A stretch of 64,000 nt of DNA from Trichomonas vaginalis G3 (taxonomy: Eukaryota; Parabasalia; Trichomonadida; Trichomonadidae), in contig NC_067204.1 in the NCBI RefSeq assembly GCF_026262505.1, forward strand, positions 15,664,165 through 15,728,164. Direction: 5' to 3'. A program made the position numbers and the translations under genes. The notes beneath the pieces were generated by a model. That model saw nothing but the letters and a program-made list of their open reading frames with translations, did not search any database and was not told the DNA's origin. Positions 42,571-53,400 of this stretch are shown piece by piece (within the stretch, counting starts at the first letter, position 1; every line of letters starts with the position of its first letter).

Positions 42571-43537
42571 TTATTGTTTTGCAGAAGGTTGACTCTTTGC
42601 AGAAGATATTTCAGAGCATAGCCAATCCGTTATCGGCTGAAATTTCTCGTAGATTCCGAACTGAGAATTGAACATCCATGACAAAGAAGAGCTTACTGCC
42701 ATGTCTAGATTACTCGGATGCATCTCTGAAGGCCATCTTGTTCCTCCTTGCGATGAAATAGAAGAGATGATTCTTGAGCTCTTTGAAAGTGCTGCTTGTA
42801 CTTTATGTATTGTCATCATCCACTTGTTTTCTGCATCCTTCAAGTGGATATTGACATTCTCCTTCGATGTAGTACTGCTTGTTTCTATATCTTCATTTTC
42901 TGGTTCTTTTTATTCTTCTTGTCTTTATCGGCATCTTTTTATTGTTCGCCCTTATCACTTTGTTCACCACGTTTCGCTTCATCCATTTCTAATCCGATTC
43001 CTGACAATTCATCGCAAATAGTCCTCAATTTTTTTAGTTGGCCGGCTAAAATGAATGGAACTAAGCTTCCTTTGTTTTAATACTTGCGTCAACGACAATT
43101 CCCATGAAGAAGAAAACATTTCCTCTGAATGATTGACCGCCTTTCTTTCTTGGACTAGATTCAGTCGCTGTGTTACTTGCTGTTGTCATTTGAGCAATTG
43201 TTCTTGTAGCTGAAGGAATAGAAACATTTGTTCGAGTTGCCATTGCTTGGTTATCACTTGTCATTGTGTTTTCTGTCTTTGCAACATTTGCGGAGATGAA
43301 ATACCATTGGCCTGTGATTTCTCCTTGATCTGGCTGTGCTGCGAAATGAGTATCTACCTTGAATGAAGCACATTGTTCTTCGAAACATCTGAAGAAGAAT
43401 TGAGTTCTTTCTTCTAATATCGTTGTATCGAAAATTGGAAGAGAAAGCTGAAACAATGCATTATATGAATCGATATAGTATTTGAAAATACTTCGCAATT
43501 TGTTGTATATGTTTGGATGATCGTCATGGTCATACAT
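42571..43537 (-). pseudogene. Trichomonad protein of unknown function, broken
   Basis: The first frame 43537-43061 (158 residues) starts MYDHDDHPNIYNKLRSIFKY, resembling the N-terminal helix of ankyrin-family proteins. It continues FFFRCFEEQCASFKVDTHF and a Ser/Thr-rich linker, ending near GGQSFRGNVFFFMGIVVDAS. Beyond the stop, similar sequence (VPFILAGQLKKLRTICDELS) continues in another frame, then further stops. The last frame 42843-42571 gives WPSEMHPSNLDMAVSSSLSW. Three or more breaks. No function is recognised. Confidence 0.5.
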
Positions 43538-43801
43538 TAATAATTTTTATATAAGACATATTTGCGTTTTACCATATATAATACTCTTTAAATTCATTAG
43601 AAGAAAAACACCATATTACACATGTGGAAAAGCCGATGACAAAACAATCTTCATCAAGATACTCGTATTCAAGATTTTTTTTTGCCAATCATTCTAAATC
43701 AATTGATTCTTTGAATATAGAGAAAGGGATATATATATAGTTTATTCTAATAACAACGCTTTTATATAAATAACAAATACAGTTTGAGACAAAAAGAAAA
43801 A

Positions 43802-44530
43802 TTAATTTCCTTTTTGAAGATTTTCAATTGCTTCTTTCTCTTGTTTAATTTGCTTGCGTAATTCGAGGATCTGCTCCTTAAGTTTATTATTTTCTGATGA
43901 TTCTTCGCGTTCCTGGTGCTGTTGATTCAGAATTTCGAGGTCATTTCGCAAACGTTCGTTTCTATTATTGTGTTTGAGTATTTCTTTTTCCAATGCTCTG
44001 ATGACACGTCTTCTCTTTAGCAAAACTTCGTCAGAAAATTGCGAATTAATTGCTTGTACTTTATCATCAGCATCTTTGAGGTCAATTTCAGCTTCTTTCT
44101 TACTATTCTTAAGTCTTTGGACTTCTAAATACAATATTTTGAGTTCTTCTTGATATTCTGTAATTTGAGCAGCTTTATCTGAAGTAAGAATAGCATGCAA
44201 CTCTTCTTTCTTTCCTTGAACTATGTCTTCAAGTGATTTAATCTGTCTTTCAAGTGATTTCTTGATTTGAGCATTTCGGACAGGCGCAGGCTTTGTTTTA
44301 GATTTTTCAGCATATCTTGTTATCTTAACTTTCAGAAGATCTCTCTCTTCAATTAATCTCTGTTTTTCTACTTTAAGTTCATAGATTGCATCAGAAGTCG
44401 GTGGATCTTTCTGTTTTCTGATAGCGTTAAGTTGATTTCTAAACTTATATAAATCTCTTTCACATGATGGTAATGAGCGTGCTGTTAAAGGAGCTCTTCT
44501 GGTCACTGGTTTTATCAAACGCCCGCACAT
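43802..44530 (-). CDS. Coiled-coil protein, possibly flagellar
   Basis: 242 residues from the Met at 44530 (MCGRLIKPVTRRAPLTARSL). The frame is open to 44626, but the extra 32 residues look unlike the family and cross an A-rich run. Almost the whole protein from residue 40 is coiled coil (YELKVEKQRLIEERDLLKVK, LKDADDKVQAINSQFSDEVL, VIRALEKEILKHNNRNERLR). The layout resembles ciliary coiled-coil proteins such as IQCE-like ones, but I cannot confirm a family. It is divergent from the small gene at 44810. Confidence 0.6.
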   Translation of the reverse strand: MCGRLIKPVTRRAPLTARSLPSCERDLYKFRNQLNAIRKQKDPPTSDAIYELKVEKQRLIEERDLLKVKITRYAEKSKTKPAPVRNAQIKKSLERQIKSLEDIVQGKKEELHAILTSDKAAQITEYQEELKILYLEVQRLKNSKKEAEIDLKDADDKVQAINSQFSDEVLLKRRRVIRALEKEILKHNNRNERLRNDLEILNQQHQEREESSENNKLKEQILELRKQIKQEKEAIENLQKGN

Positions 44531-44809
44531 GAATTTTTTTTTACAAATCTCGTTACATTTTTGAGCAATTCTTCCATTTTTCAAGGCATGCATGCAATAA
44601 AATAAAAAAACGCAAATACACAACAATTCAGTCGAAATATAGTAGCAAAGTCCAAAATGTCGTCAAATCAACATAATCTAATGGGAGATGTTCAAAATAC
44701 CGCGTTATATACCTCAATGTCTGTAGATCAAACAGCAGAATACTTGTACAGTCAAAGCTAAATGTGATTTTCGAGTTTTGTTGAAAAAGTGAACGTTTAA
44801 AAATAAAAA

Positions 44810-45007
44810 ATGTTCCGTCCTCCACCAACCATCATTGAAATAGGCACTGATGAAGATATGCAGCAATTCCAAGAGTATGTTGAGAACCAGTCCGCTTTAT
44901 CTACTCCTTCAATTAAACAAAAAGGAATTTTTGAATCCCCAGATGTAAAAGCTCGCCCAAGACAAATCATATCCACACCAACAGGACAAATTGACAGCCC
45001 CAATTAG
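44810..45007 (+). CDS. Small proline-rich hypothetical protein
   Basis: 65 residues, MFRPPPTIIEIGTDEDMQQF at the start and ARPRQIISTPTGQIDSPN at the end. It follows an A-rich leader. Composition is hydrophilic and unlike random AT-rich translation. It is divergent from the coiled-coil gene. It may be a real small gene. Confidence 0.4.
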   Translation: MFRPPPTIIEIGTDEDMQQFQEYVENQSALSTPSIKQKGIFESPDVKARPRQIISTPTGQIDSPN

Positions 45008-45400
45008 CCTACGCTTTAATGAACCAGGCTTCTTTATAAAACTAAATGTTATGTTTATACTTTCAAATCAACTAATTTGGTATGTTTTATACTAAGTTCC
45101 TATATAAGTATCTATAAAATTTATATAATAAGCTCGATTTTATTATATATTTTTATTCATTATTTTAATATCTTTCGCTTCCAAAGAAATTGGGCGATTA
45201 GTTCGTTAAACTATCAAATGGATATCATGATTCAGGCATGAGTAATTTAAGATATTAATCTTGTCGACCGAAAAATTGTTAGAGTCGGTAGTTGAGAACT
45301 CATATGCAACTAACCAAATAGTACTCGTGTATGTCTATCATAATTCTGAATGATTGCACAATCCATTACTGTCATTTTTGTATTGAAAAAAAAATTATAT
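45008..45400. other. Upstream region of the SAC gene
   Basis: AT-rich with no gene. An initiator-like TCATT at 45372-45376 lies about 27 nt before the ATG at 45401. This favours that start over the upstream in-frame ATG at 45350, which would precede the motif. Confidence 0.45.
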
Positions 45401-48400
45401 ATGAATTCAAGAGTTTCGATATTTTTAAATGATCATGGCATAATACATCTCCTCATTCAGCTTAAAAACACTAAATACGTTCAGATAATGACAATTCACC
45501 CTTTAGCAGATATTCCTTCCTATTTAGGAATTCCAAATATCGACGTTTTTCAAAATTTTTCCGAAGCTATGAAGAATATTACAACAATATTCAAATCCAA
45601 AATTATTGCAGATGGAATTGCGCTAGTTGGAATGGTCAAAGAAGAAGATCAAATTATATTTTCGATTATCAAAGAGCAAACTTATCAATGCGATCTTCCA
45701 GGTAAAATACCTATCAACGTTGTTAAAACTGCTCAATTTATTTCAATCATTGGCAACAAATTTTCTTATGAAACTCAATTTAACGAATTTCCATTAGAAG
45801 ACTGCCATTATTATGCTGAATTTTTCGATATTACACGTCCGTTTCCATCCCAGATAAACTATTTAGAACCAGATCCAGAATTTTGTTGGAATATGAGATG
45901 GAGAGAGCCATTTGTTCGTGCAGGGGTTCCAGAAGCATGTATTATATTAATACAAGGCTATGTATCTACTCAAATCTTATCAGGACATTCAATTTCATTT
46001 TTAATTAAAAGATCCGCTTTAAATCCAGGTGTAAGGTATTTTGCACGCGGACTCAACGAAGTACATGAACCAGGCAACGAATGCGAGTGCGAGTTCATTT
46101 TTGGCTCACCAACAGGCGATATTTGGACTCAAATTTACAGAAGAGGCTCAGTTCCAATAAAATGGGAGACAGTTGTTAAAAACAAGATGACTGTCCATCA
46201 TATAGTTACTGATCAATCTTCTGAAGGTTCCAAATGCTATTTCAGGAAATTAAAAGAAAGATATTGCGGAATTCAAACTTTTTGCATCAGTTTATTAAGA
46301 AGTAACCCAGAAAGTGGCGAATACGAACTCCATGAAGCATTTTCAAAGGTAGTTAAGAAGCTAAACAACGAAAATTCCGCAAGATTTATTTCATTTGACT
46401 TAAACTATTTTTTGGACAATGGAGGACACACAAGAGCCATTGCAGAGTTATGTAAATTACTTGGACCACTTGCACAAGCATCAGATTTCACTCATTACCC
46501 AAATGCTTTAGATTCTTCAGGAAATTTGAACAAAAACATCGAACCCGATACCAGGCAAGTGATTACATTGAGATTTAACTGTGCAGATTCATTAGATAGA
46601 ACCAATGTCGCTGCTTTCATCTATTCCTGTGCGATAACAACATTTTTGATGCAAAAACAAAATTTAATTCAAAATTTAGACACTTTTTCTTTTGAATCCC
46701 TTCAAAAAATCAAACCAGAAGTCATTGAATATCTCGCCGAAGCGTATGTTAAATCGGGAGATGTTGTTAGTTTATTGTACACTAACACAGTTGCAGCGAA
46801 AACATCGATTATTCGCCAATATTCTCCATTTTTGGATGAAGCATCGAGTGACGCAACAATTTCAGTTAAAAGAAGATTTAATAATATGGTGAGTGATCCA
46901 CAAAGGGAAGTTTTGTTCGAAAAATGGACGAATTACGATAAAAACGAAATTGGCGACAAATTTGTTTTAGATCATACGAAAATACAAATTTTGTCGAGAG
47001 GTTTTCCAATTGATGTACTTATTTTAAATGAAAATGATATTGTTGATACAACAATGAACTCTTTTAGTATCATTTTACCTTATTCCACTAAATTAACAGC
47101 GATTTATTATTACGCGACTGTTAATTCCGAAAAAAATCATCCGAGAAACTTGTTTATTCAAGGCCAAGACAAGAGTCAGATGAAAACAGTTAAGTTGCCA
47201 ATGACTAATGAAAACACAGTAATAAGAATACCTATTGACGAAATCGATGATAGAAATTTGGATTTCATTTTTCATCCTCAAATTCAAAAAATTTCTGTTG
47301 GAAAAATTTTGTTTGAAGTGAAAAAAGTTCAAGATTTTTATCAGTACCAAGTTGATTTTTCTCAACAAAACAAAGAGAACTTTAACTTGTACAAGGATTT
47401 CATTGTAACAACAATGCAAGAAATTGCATTTCCTACAAGACAATTCCAAGATATTGAATTGCAAAGATTGAAAATGAATTTGTCAAGGGAATTCGATATG
47501 AATATTAAATTGTCTATACCTTTGGATCCTTACAAATTGTCACAATATAATTCTTCAACTTGTTATTTATGCGGAAACAAAAATGCGTCAAATATTTTTT
47601 GTTTTTCTGAATTAATTAAAAATAGAATTACAAAAGTGACAAATCAAAAAAGTGACAACTTAATTCATATTTGTGATGAATGTTTAGAGATGGCGAACAT
47701 GCTATGTATACAGACAGAAATGATGGAATCAACGAGATTCACGAAAATCCACTTGAAAGAATCTAAAAAGAGAAAAATTACTTTTTCGATGCCGATTGTT
47801 GTTACAGAAAATCCCGAATCTTTCATTATTGGAGCACCTCAAGAGTTGTTAGAGAATACTTGCGCAAAAGAAGTGTCTAAAGAGTTCAGATTCACTGTTG
47901 TTTTGTCTCATTATTGTGAATTGGAACATTTTGAGTTTTATGTTTCGAAATTCAGCCAAAACATGTCAATAACAATAATTGTTGATGAAAAATTGATTCC
48001 TTTGGTGATATATGAAAAGGATCCTGGTGTTATATGGGCAGGAATACAAAAGGTTGTTGTTACAGATATCTGTGACATAATTTTCAGAACAAATGAAAAA
48101 TTTGTTTTGTCTGGATTCCAAATTCACGGAATTCCAACAAATAAAATGGAGTTGAAGACTTCAAGTAATGAAGTTGTTGAAGAGAAGGTAATGAAGAAGT
48201 CGAGTTCTTTGAATTTTAATGTTAATATTTACTCGAAATTGGAAAATTCTGATAAATTCACAAATCCAGAAAAAATTATGTTGAATTCGAAGAAATTTGG
48301 AGTTTTGGTGAGTGTCAACAGAAAATCGAATAGGAATAACCTTGTATTCGGATTCTACAAGGAAGATGACTCAGAAATCACTTTCTGTGAACTTTTCACT

Positions 48401-48517
48401 GGAGAAATGCTTGAAGAAAGAAAATTGGTCTATTTAGTTGATGCTCCAGAAGGAACGAAATACGCAAGAGCTTTTTGCAGCGAAAATGTTTCGATCGAAT
48501 CAATTTGTTTTATATAG
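45401..48517 (+). CDS. SAC-domain phosphoinositide phosphatase
   Basis: 1038 residues from MNSRVSIFLNDHG. The SAC phosphatase domain spans about residues 50-480, with the CX5R signature NCADSLDRTN (Cys about 394) and the following YVKSGDVVSLLYTNTVAAKT. It removes phosphate from phosphoinositides at cytosolic membrane faces. The C-terminal half is unusual: a possible four-cysteine finger (CYLCGNKN about residue 722, HICDECLE about residue 760) and beta-rich regions. A large C-terminal extension recalls plant SAC9 in plan, but that is inference. It is intact, in a gene-sparse stretch. Confidence 0.85.
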   Translation: MNSRVSIFLNDHGIIHLLIQLKNTKYVQIMTIHPLADIPSYLGIPNIDVFQNFSEAMKNITTIFKSKIIADGIALVGMVKEEDQIIFSIIKEQTYQCDLPGKIPINVVKTAQFISIIGNKFSYETQFNEFPLEDCHYYAEFFDITRPFPSQINYLEPDPEFCWNMRWREPFVRAGVPEACIILIQGYVSTQILSGHSISFLIKRSALNPGVRYFARGLNEVHEPGNECECEFIFGSPTGDIWTQIYRRGSVPIKWETVVKNKMTVHHIVTDQSSEGSKCYFRKLKERYCGIQTFCISLLRSNPESGEYELHEAFSKVVKKLNNENSARFISFDLNYFLDNGGHTRAIAELCKLLGPLAQASDFTHYPNALDSSGNLNKNIEPDTRQVITLRFNCADSLDRTNVAAFIYSCAITTFLMQKQNLIQNLDTFSFESLQKIKPEVIEYLAEAYVKSGDVVSLLYTNTVAAKTSIIRQYSPFLDEASSDATISVKRRFNNMVSDPQREVLFEKWTNYDKNEIGDKFVLDHTKIQILSRGFPIDVLILNENDIVDTTMNSFSIILPYSTKLTAIYYYATVNSEKNHPRNLFIQGQDKSQMKTVKLPMTNENTVIRIPIDEIDDRNLDFIFHPQIQKISVGKILFEVKKVQDFYQYQVDFSQQNKENFNLYKDFIVTTMQEIAFPTRQFQDIELQRLKMNLSREFDMNIKLSIPLDPYKLSQYNSSTCYLCGNKNASNIFCFSELIKNRITKVTNQKSDNLIHICDECLEMANMLCIQTEMMESTRFTKIHLKESKKRKITFSMPIVVTENPESFIIGAPQELLENTCAKEVSKEFRFTVVLSHYCELEHFEFYVSKFSQNMSITIIVDEKLIPLVIYEKDPGVIWAGIQKVVVTDICDIIFRTNEKFVLSGFQIHGIPTNKMELKTSSNEVVEEKVMKKSSSLNFNVNIYSKLENSDKFTNPEKIMLNSKKFGVLVSVNRKSNRNNLVFGFYKEDDSEITFCELFTGEMLEERKLVYLVDAPEGTKYARAFCSENVSIESICFI

Positions 48518-49153
48518 TTTTTATTTTGTTTAATAAAGTTTTATCATTTTATTTTTAATTAATTATCTGAAAATAATGATAAAATCTTGCGTAGAAACAA
48601 CAAATGCAAAGAAAGTGATAACTTCATAGGTTATTGTTGCTTAGTTTTTGACCTATGAAGTTAATAATTAAAATAATTGTTATTCATCTCTTTAATTGGT
48701 AAAATTCTCAATGTTGTGGAATCACGGGTGTAAACGCTCAGAAATTGTTTGACATAGGTAAAACAATCAGGACACATTAATACATAATTCTAATAAAAAA
48801 TTTCATCATGAATATGGAAAACTATTTACTTAGAATATGAGGTGAGTAATTGTTGAAGTTCACCGTTTATAAATAAAATTGAGAGGGTAATTCAAATTAT
48901 CAATTGTGAAAACAAATGGAAAAATAAGTTCAATATTTTTTTACACCAAAATTATATACACATGAATTTTTCAAATTTCGATTCTCATATTTTTGAAGTT
49001 CAAAAGGACTAAAATTTTCATACTGACTTTTTAAAAAATTGAATGAAGTCACGAAAATTTCAATTTTTTGAATTCTTTTCAAATCATTTTCTCATTTTTC
49101 TAAAAATCCTCTTAAACAAGTGAGAATCATACTAGCATGAAATCTTAAAAATA
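48518..49153. other. Intergenic with one stem-loop
   Basis: No gene. A perfect 13-bp inverted repeat TAACTTCATAGGT/ACCTATGAAGTTA (48619-48663, 19-base loop) lies about 100 bp after the SAC stop codon. The rest is AT-rich. Confidence 0.6.
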
Positions 49154-50146
49154 TTGAATATATTACATTTATCCAATAATGAATGGGAAGAAGTCTACAA
49201 ATCGGAATATAAAAAAACTGTTTTCAATCAAAATCAGACATATGTAGATATAACAGGAGACTTTTATGTCTGTGAAGTTTATTTTTCCAATCTTGGCAAT
49301 GATGGAGTTATTGTTCTTTATTATGATGATGTTAAGTCACTTATTTCGAGGTCTTCTTTCGAAAACTCTTCTCGAAAATATCAAGGTGGGTCTATTTGCA
49401 TTACTTTAGGTCAAAGTTCCATTCGAAAAGTATGTAGTTTTGGTTCTAAGGCAGCAGATGATGGAAAATTTTGCAGTGTTGAATTACAAAAATCAACAGA
49501 TATCAACGAAGTTCATGATTCATCAATAACATACAGTAATCAAGGAGATGCTAATGGATATAATACAGTTGTATTAAAATTTGGAAATATTTCATTTTTG
49601 CAAAACAATATTACAAAAAATTATTGTCAATATAACACAGCTTTTTCCATAGGAAACAATCCAGGTACAACTTCAATAAAATATTCAATTATTGATGAAA
49701 ATTATGCAGCATCCAGAATATGCATTACATATTCCATACTAACAAAATATAACAAGGTTGCTTTTATAAACAACACTATTTCGAAACCTGAAGGATTAAA
49801 TGGAATGATTAGTTGCCAGAATAATAATTTTCTAGATAATTGTTTCATTGCAAATAACAAACAAAATAGTCAATATTTGTTTGCAATATATGAATATTCG
49901 AGTGGCTCAATAACAATTTCAAATTCATATATTGATGCATCAGAGCTTGTATATAAACCAGGGGAAAAGGTGAGAATTGAAAAATGTCAATTAATTTCAA
50001 TTGAACCTCATATTTTCTCAACTGGACTATGCCCGGGTGGCAAACTTTTTATATTCATTGAAAAAAGAAATGAAATAAGATGCACAGTTCTTTTTCATCT
50101 TCAAGGTGTTGGGATATCTTTTGCAACAATTTCATTAAAGAATTAA
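49154..50146 (+). pseudogene. Beta-helix (Pmp-like) surface protein fragment
   Basis: 330 codons open from a TTG; no ATG opens the frame, so the 5' end is missing. The sequence follows the trichomonad Pmp-like right-handed beta-helix family: YVCEVYFSNLGNDGVIVLYY, GGSICITLGQSSIRKVCSFG, KFCSVEL, FGNISFLQNNITKN, SIGNNPGTTSIKYSIIDENY, FINNTISKPEGLNGMISCQN. Intact members carry a signal peptide and a C-terminal membrane anchor; neither is visible here. A strong hairpin begins 21 bp after the stop. Confidence 0.65.
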
Positions 50147-50166
50147 AATCTTGCCAACATTTTATC

Positions 50167-50216
50167 ATTATATTTGCACTTTTTTCTGATGAAATCAGAA
50201 AAAGTGCAAATATAAT
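50167..50216. repeat. 23-bp stem hairpin after the surface-protein relic
   Basis: ATTATATTTGCAC ... TTCTGAT-GAA-ATCAGAA ... GTGCAAATATAAT is perfect except for one extra T. The word AAAAAGTGCAAAT recurs at about 50297, and its complement at about 50230. It may be a remnant of a hairpin-bearing element like those at 34.5-36.3 kb. Confidence 0.8.
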
Positions 50217-50409
50217 GTCATTCATTATGCACTTTTTCAATAAAATTTTTGCATTTTATTTTCTGAGCATTCAAAAATTGTGAGGACGAATTGAAAAAGT
50301 GCAAATAAATTTTTTTAAAAAAAATTTTATATGTTTACATATTTATGAATCAAAAAATAAGTTATATAAAAACGAATAAATAAATATATTTTATATATAT
50401 AAAGATAAA

Positions 50410-53400
50410 TTAAGTAAAATTAAACATACGAATATCAAAATCAGAATCAGTGATAACAGAAGAGAACTGAATTGCAGCTCTCAATGATTTCGTGCAAACC
50501 TGAACTGATTTATACATAGGAACAGTCATTGCCAGGATGCAAGTAGTAGCAGTCGGAAGTCCAGAGTTTTTAGATCTGTCGAAATGAACGTGAATCTTTG
50601 CTTTCGGATTTCTTGATCCTGAAGCGAATTTGAGCAATCCGAATCGCTCTTCTTGTGTCAATTGAATCAATGATTGCCTCAATATCGTTGAGTTCAAATC
50701 CATATTGAAATAATTGAGGAATGTTGAATCAGGAATGAAATCAATTCCGCAACAAGCTTGGACTAAAGAATCTGTTGTAATTGTCGCGCAAAGGTTCTGT
50801 GGCAAAACTTGGTAGAAACCTTCTTTGAAAGCATCAATTGCATTGTTCAACTGCTCAACCAACTTTTCTTGAGCTGTTGTAATAAATATCTGCAAGTTTC
50901 CTAATGTTACCTTGATTTGTTTTCCATTTGGAATAATTTCCATTTGGTTTCCATACAAATCTTGAATAACAAAGTTCAATTTGTAGTTCGTTATGAACTC
51001 TTCTTCGCTTTCGTAATTTGCATGCTGTAACTTAAGCACGAGCATCGCAAAATCATTGTAAATACTATAAACATCATGAATAGTAATTGGTTTTCCTGTC
51101 ATTGATCTCCAAAACGGAGTACAAATCTTGAACTGGAAAGGCAACATAGATGTTGCACAAGCAGCGATGAAAGCACCTGCACAAGTACTTAAACCATTAG
51201 GAATACATGGCAAATATTCTTCTTCATGGAATGATTTGGCGTTTGGCGTCAAACAGAAAAGTTTCATCTGTGGTTTAAGAATTTCTTCACAAACTTGTGA
51301 GAATAATTCTCTTCCTGGTCCGCCGGCATCAATTGCGTTTTCTCCGTACAAAGTAATTCTCCAAGGCTGAGCACCAATAACTGCAAGACATGAGTAATCA
51401 GTGTATTGGCTTGCGAACTGTTGCATCAAGCTCTTTCCTGAATCTCCACCTTCGAAGAACTTGAAAGCGGAAAATCTGTTGAAAGAAACAAAAATTTGAT
51501 ATCTGTTTGGCAATGATTTGATGGAGAGATGGATATCATGTGATCGGAAGTAATCAACATCAAAGAACTGAGAATATTGACTTGTTTCAACAGACATGAA
51601 TCGGATCAACATTTTCCTTCTGATTTCTTTCAGAGCATCATCTTTAATTGGCTCAGATACTTCCTCATATAAATTGATATCGACATCGCAATCGTAATTA
51701 TTATTTGATTCCAATGCGATCTTATAGATTTGTTTGAGAGAAGTAAATTGGTCGACAACATAATTCAACGCGATAATGTTGAATCTATCAGTAGGAAGAC
51801 TGAATTTTTGGAAAGCTTTAACAAGCATAAACTCATTAATTTGTTTATCAACTTTAGTTACTTCTGCGCAAATTTCTCTTGCGAGATGTTCGAAATCTTC
51901 TGATTCTATGTCCAATGAATAAATTATCTTTTGTTTGAGGTTTGCCAAGAAAGAGATAATTCCTAAGTCATTAGTATCCAAAGATCTGATTTCTTCCAAT
52001 ACACTAGGTATGTATTTCTTGTTGTAACAAGCCAATTCAGTGTTCTTTTCGATAAACAATCTCATGGAATTAATAATTGCGTTGTTATTTGGCATTTGAT
52101 TCAAAATGCTTGTTGCCATGTTGTGAATATCATCAAATGTTATTTTATCTTTGGAAACATCGATGAAACTAGAAACAAAATGAAGGACAACGATAGAAGA
52201 CATTATATCTGTTTCAGGAAGATATTTTGGAACACAAATATATTGGATATGATACTGATTCCTGAAACGATAATTTCCATTTGGAATTGTTGCTCCAACA
52301 TTTTCTTGTGAATTGAATTCGAGAGGGAAAATAACTGCTTCATCTTCTTTCAAAGAAATAGGAACAGTTATTGTTCGCATGGCATAAAATGATATATGAT
52401 AAACACAATTACTAGAAGTAGATTGTTTCGCGGAAATTTTTTGTACAATGTAATTTATGATGTCTTGGACATTGTACTTTTGTAGTTCCTTCTGTACAAA
52501 GTTGCTCAAAAACTCTCTGTCGCCTGGGAATCTGTAATTGATGTTTGTAATGTAAGGTGAAGTGAACTTTGTCACTTTTGTTGATTTTTGATTTGAGACA
52601 CCAAAAGTAAAAGGTAACGCGTAATCCATGATTGTTTCCAATGTAGAAAGTGGGATATTTGATGAGATTAAAGGTATAATTGATCTCAAGCATAAGAGCA
52701 TCAGTTTGCCAACCATTCTATTGTACTTCCTGATATAATTGTTTCTGTAAACAAAATCTTGATTTTTGTCATCTCTTGATTTCCTTTTTGCCCTTGAAAC
52801 TAAAGTATGAATTTTCTCTGGAATTACTTCAGCGTTTTTAGCTTGAATTGTAACGATTTCATTGCTACCATCTCTGTTGCTTATTCTGATATTTAATTTA
52901 GGATCAGATCTGCTAGAAATGCTGTCGATTTCGCCAATAATTCCATTCTTTGTCCTCACTTTTTCTCCGACAACTTTCATGTTAAATGTCTGAATTCTTT
53001 CATCATAAGAACCAAGGTTGCTTTCAATAACTCTATGAGGAATATGGTCATCAAAAAGAGGAGATTCGGGAGTAACAGGTGGATTGTATATAACTGAATT
53101 ATTTGACATGGAATATGACATTTTAACTCTGCAATTAATAGTAATAATTGCAGGTAACATGTCACCTGTCAAAAATTCACTGATGTAACTCTTATCGAGG
53201 TCACTTACGCAAATGGAGTTTGGCGAGAGACTTGCAGTTACATTCGAGTATTTATTGAAATTCTTAGTAAGTCCGTAGAACTTAATTTCAGTAGGAATAC
53301 TGTTTGCATCAATAAAACCAATGGAAGCAGTTCCTGGTTTATCAAAAACAATTCTGTAACTGAATGTATGGTTTTTCTGGATTTTTCTCTCACCAACAAA

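Noticed and set aside
43968-44153. Plus-strand ORFs inside the coiled-coil and HECT genes
   Set aside because: Antisense shadows of longer genes with clear domains.
46744-46790. Possible 47-nt Trichomonas-type intron (GTATGT ... ACTAACACAG) in the SAC gene
   Set aside because: The stretch encodes conserved SAC sequence (VKSGDVVSLLYTNTVA); removal would shift the frame and delete it.
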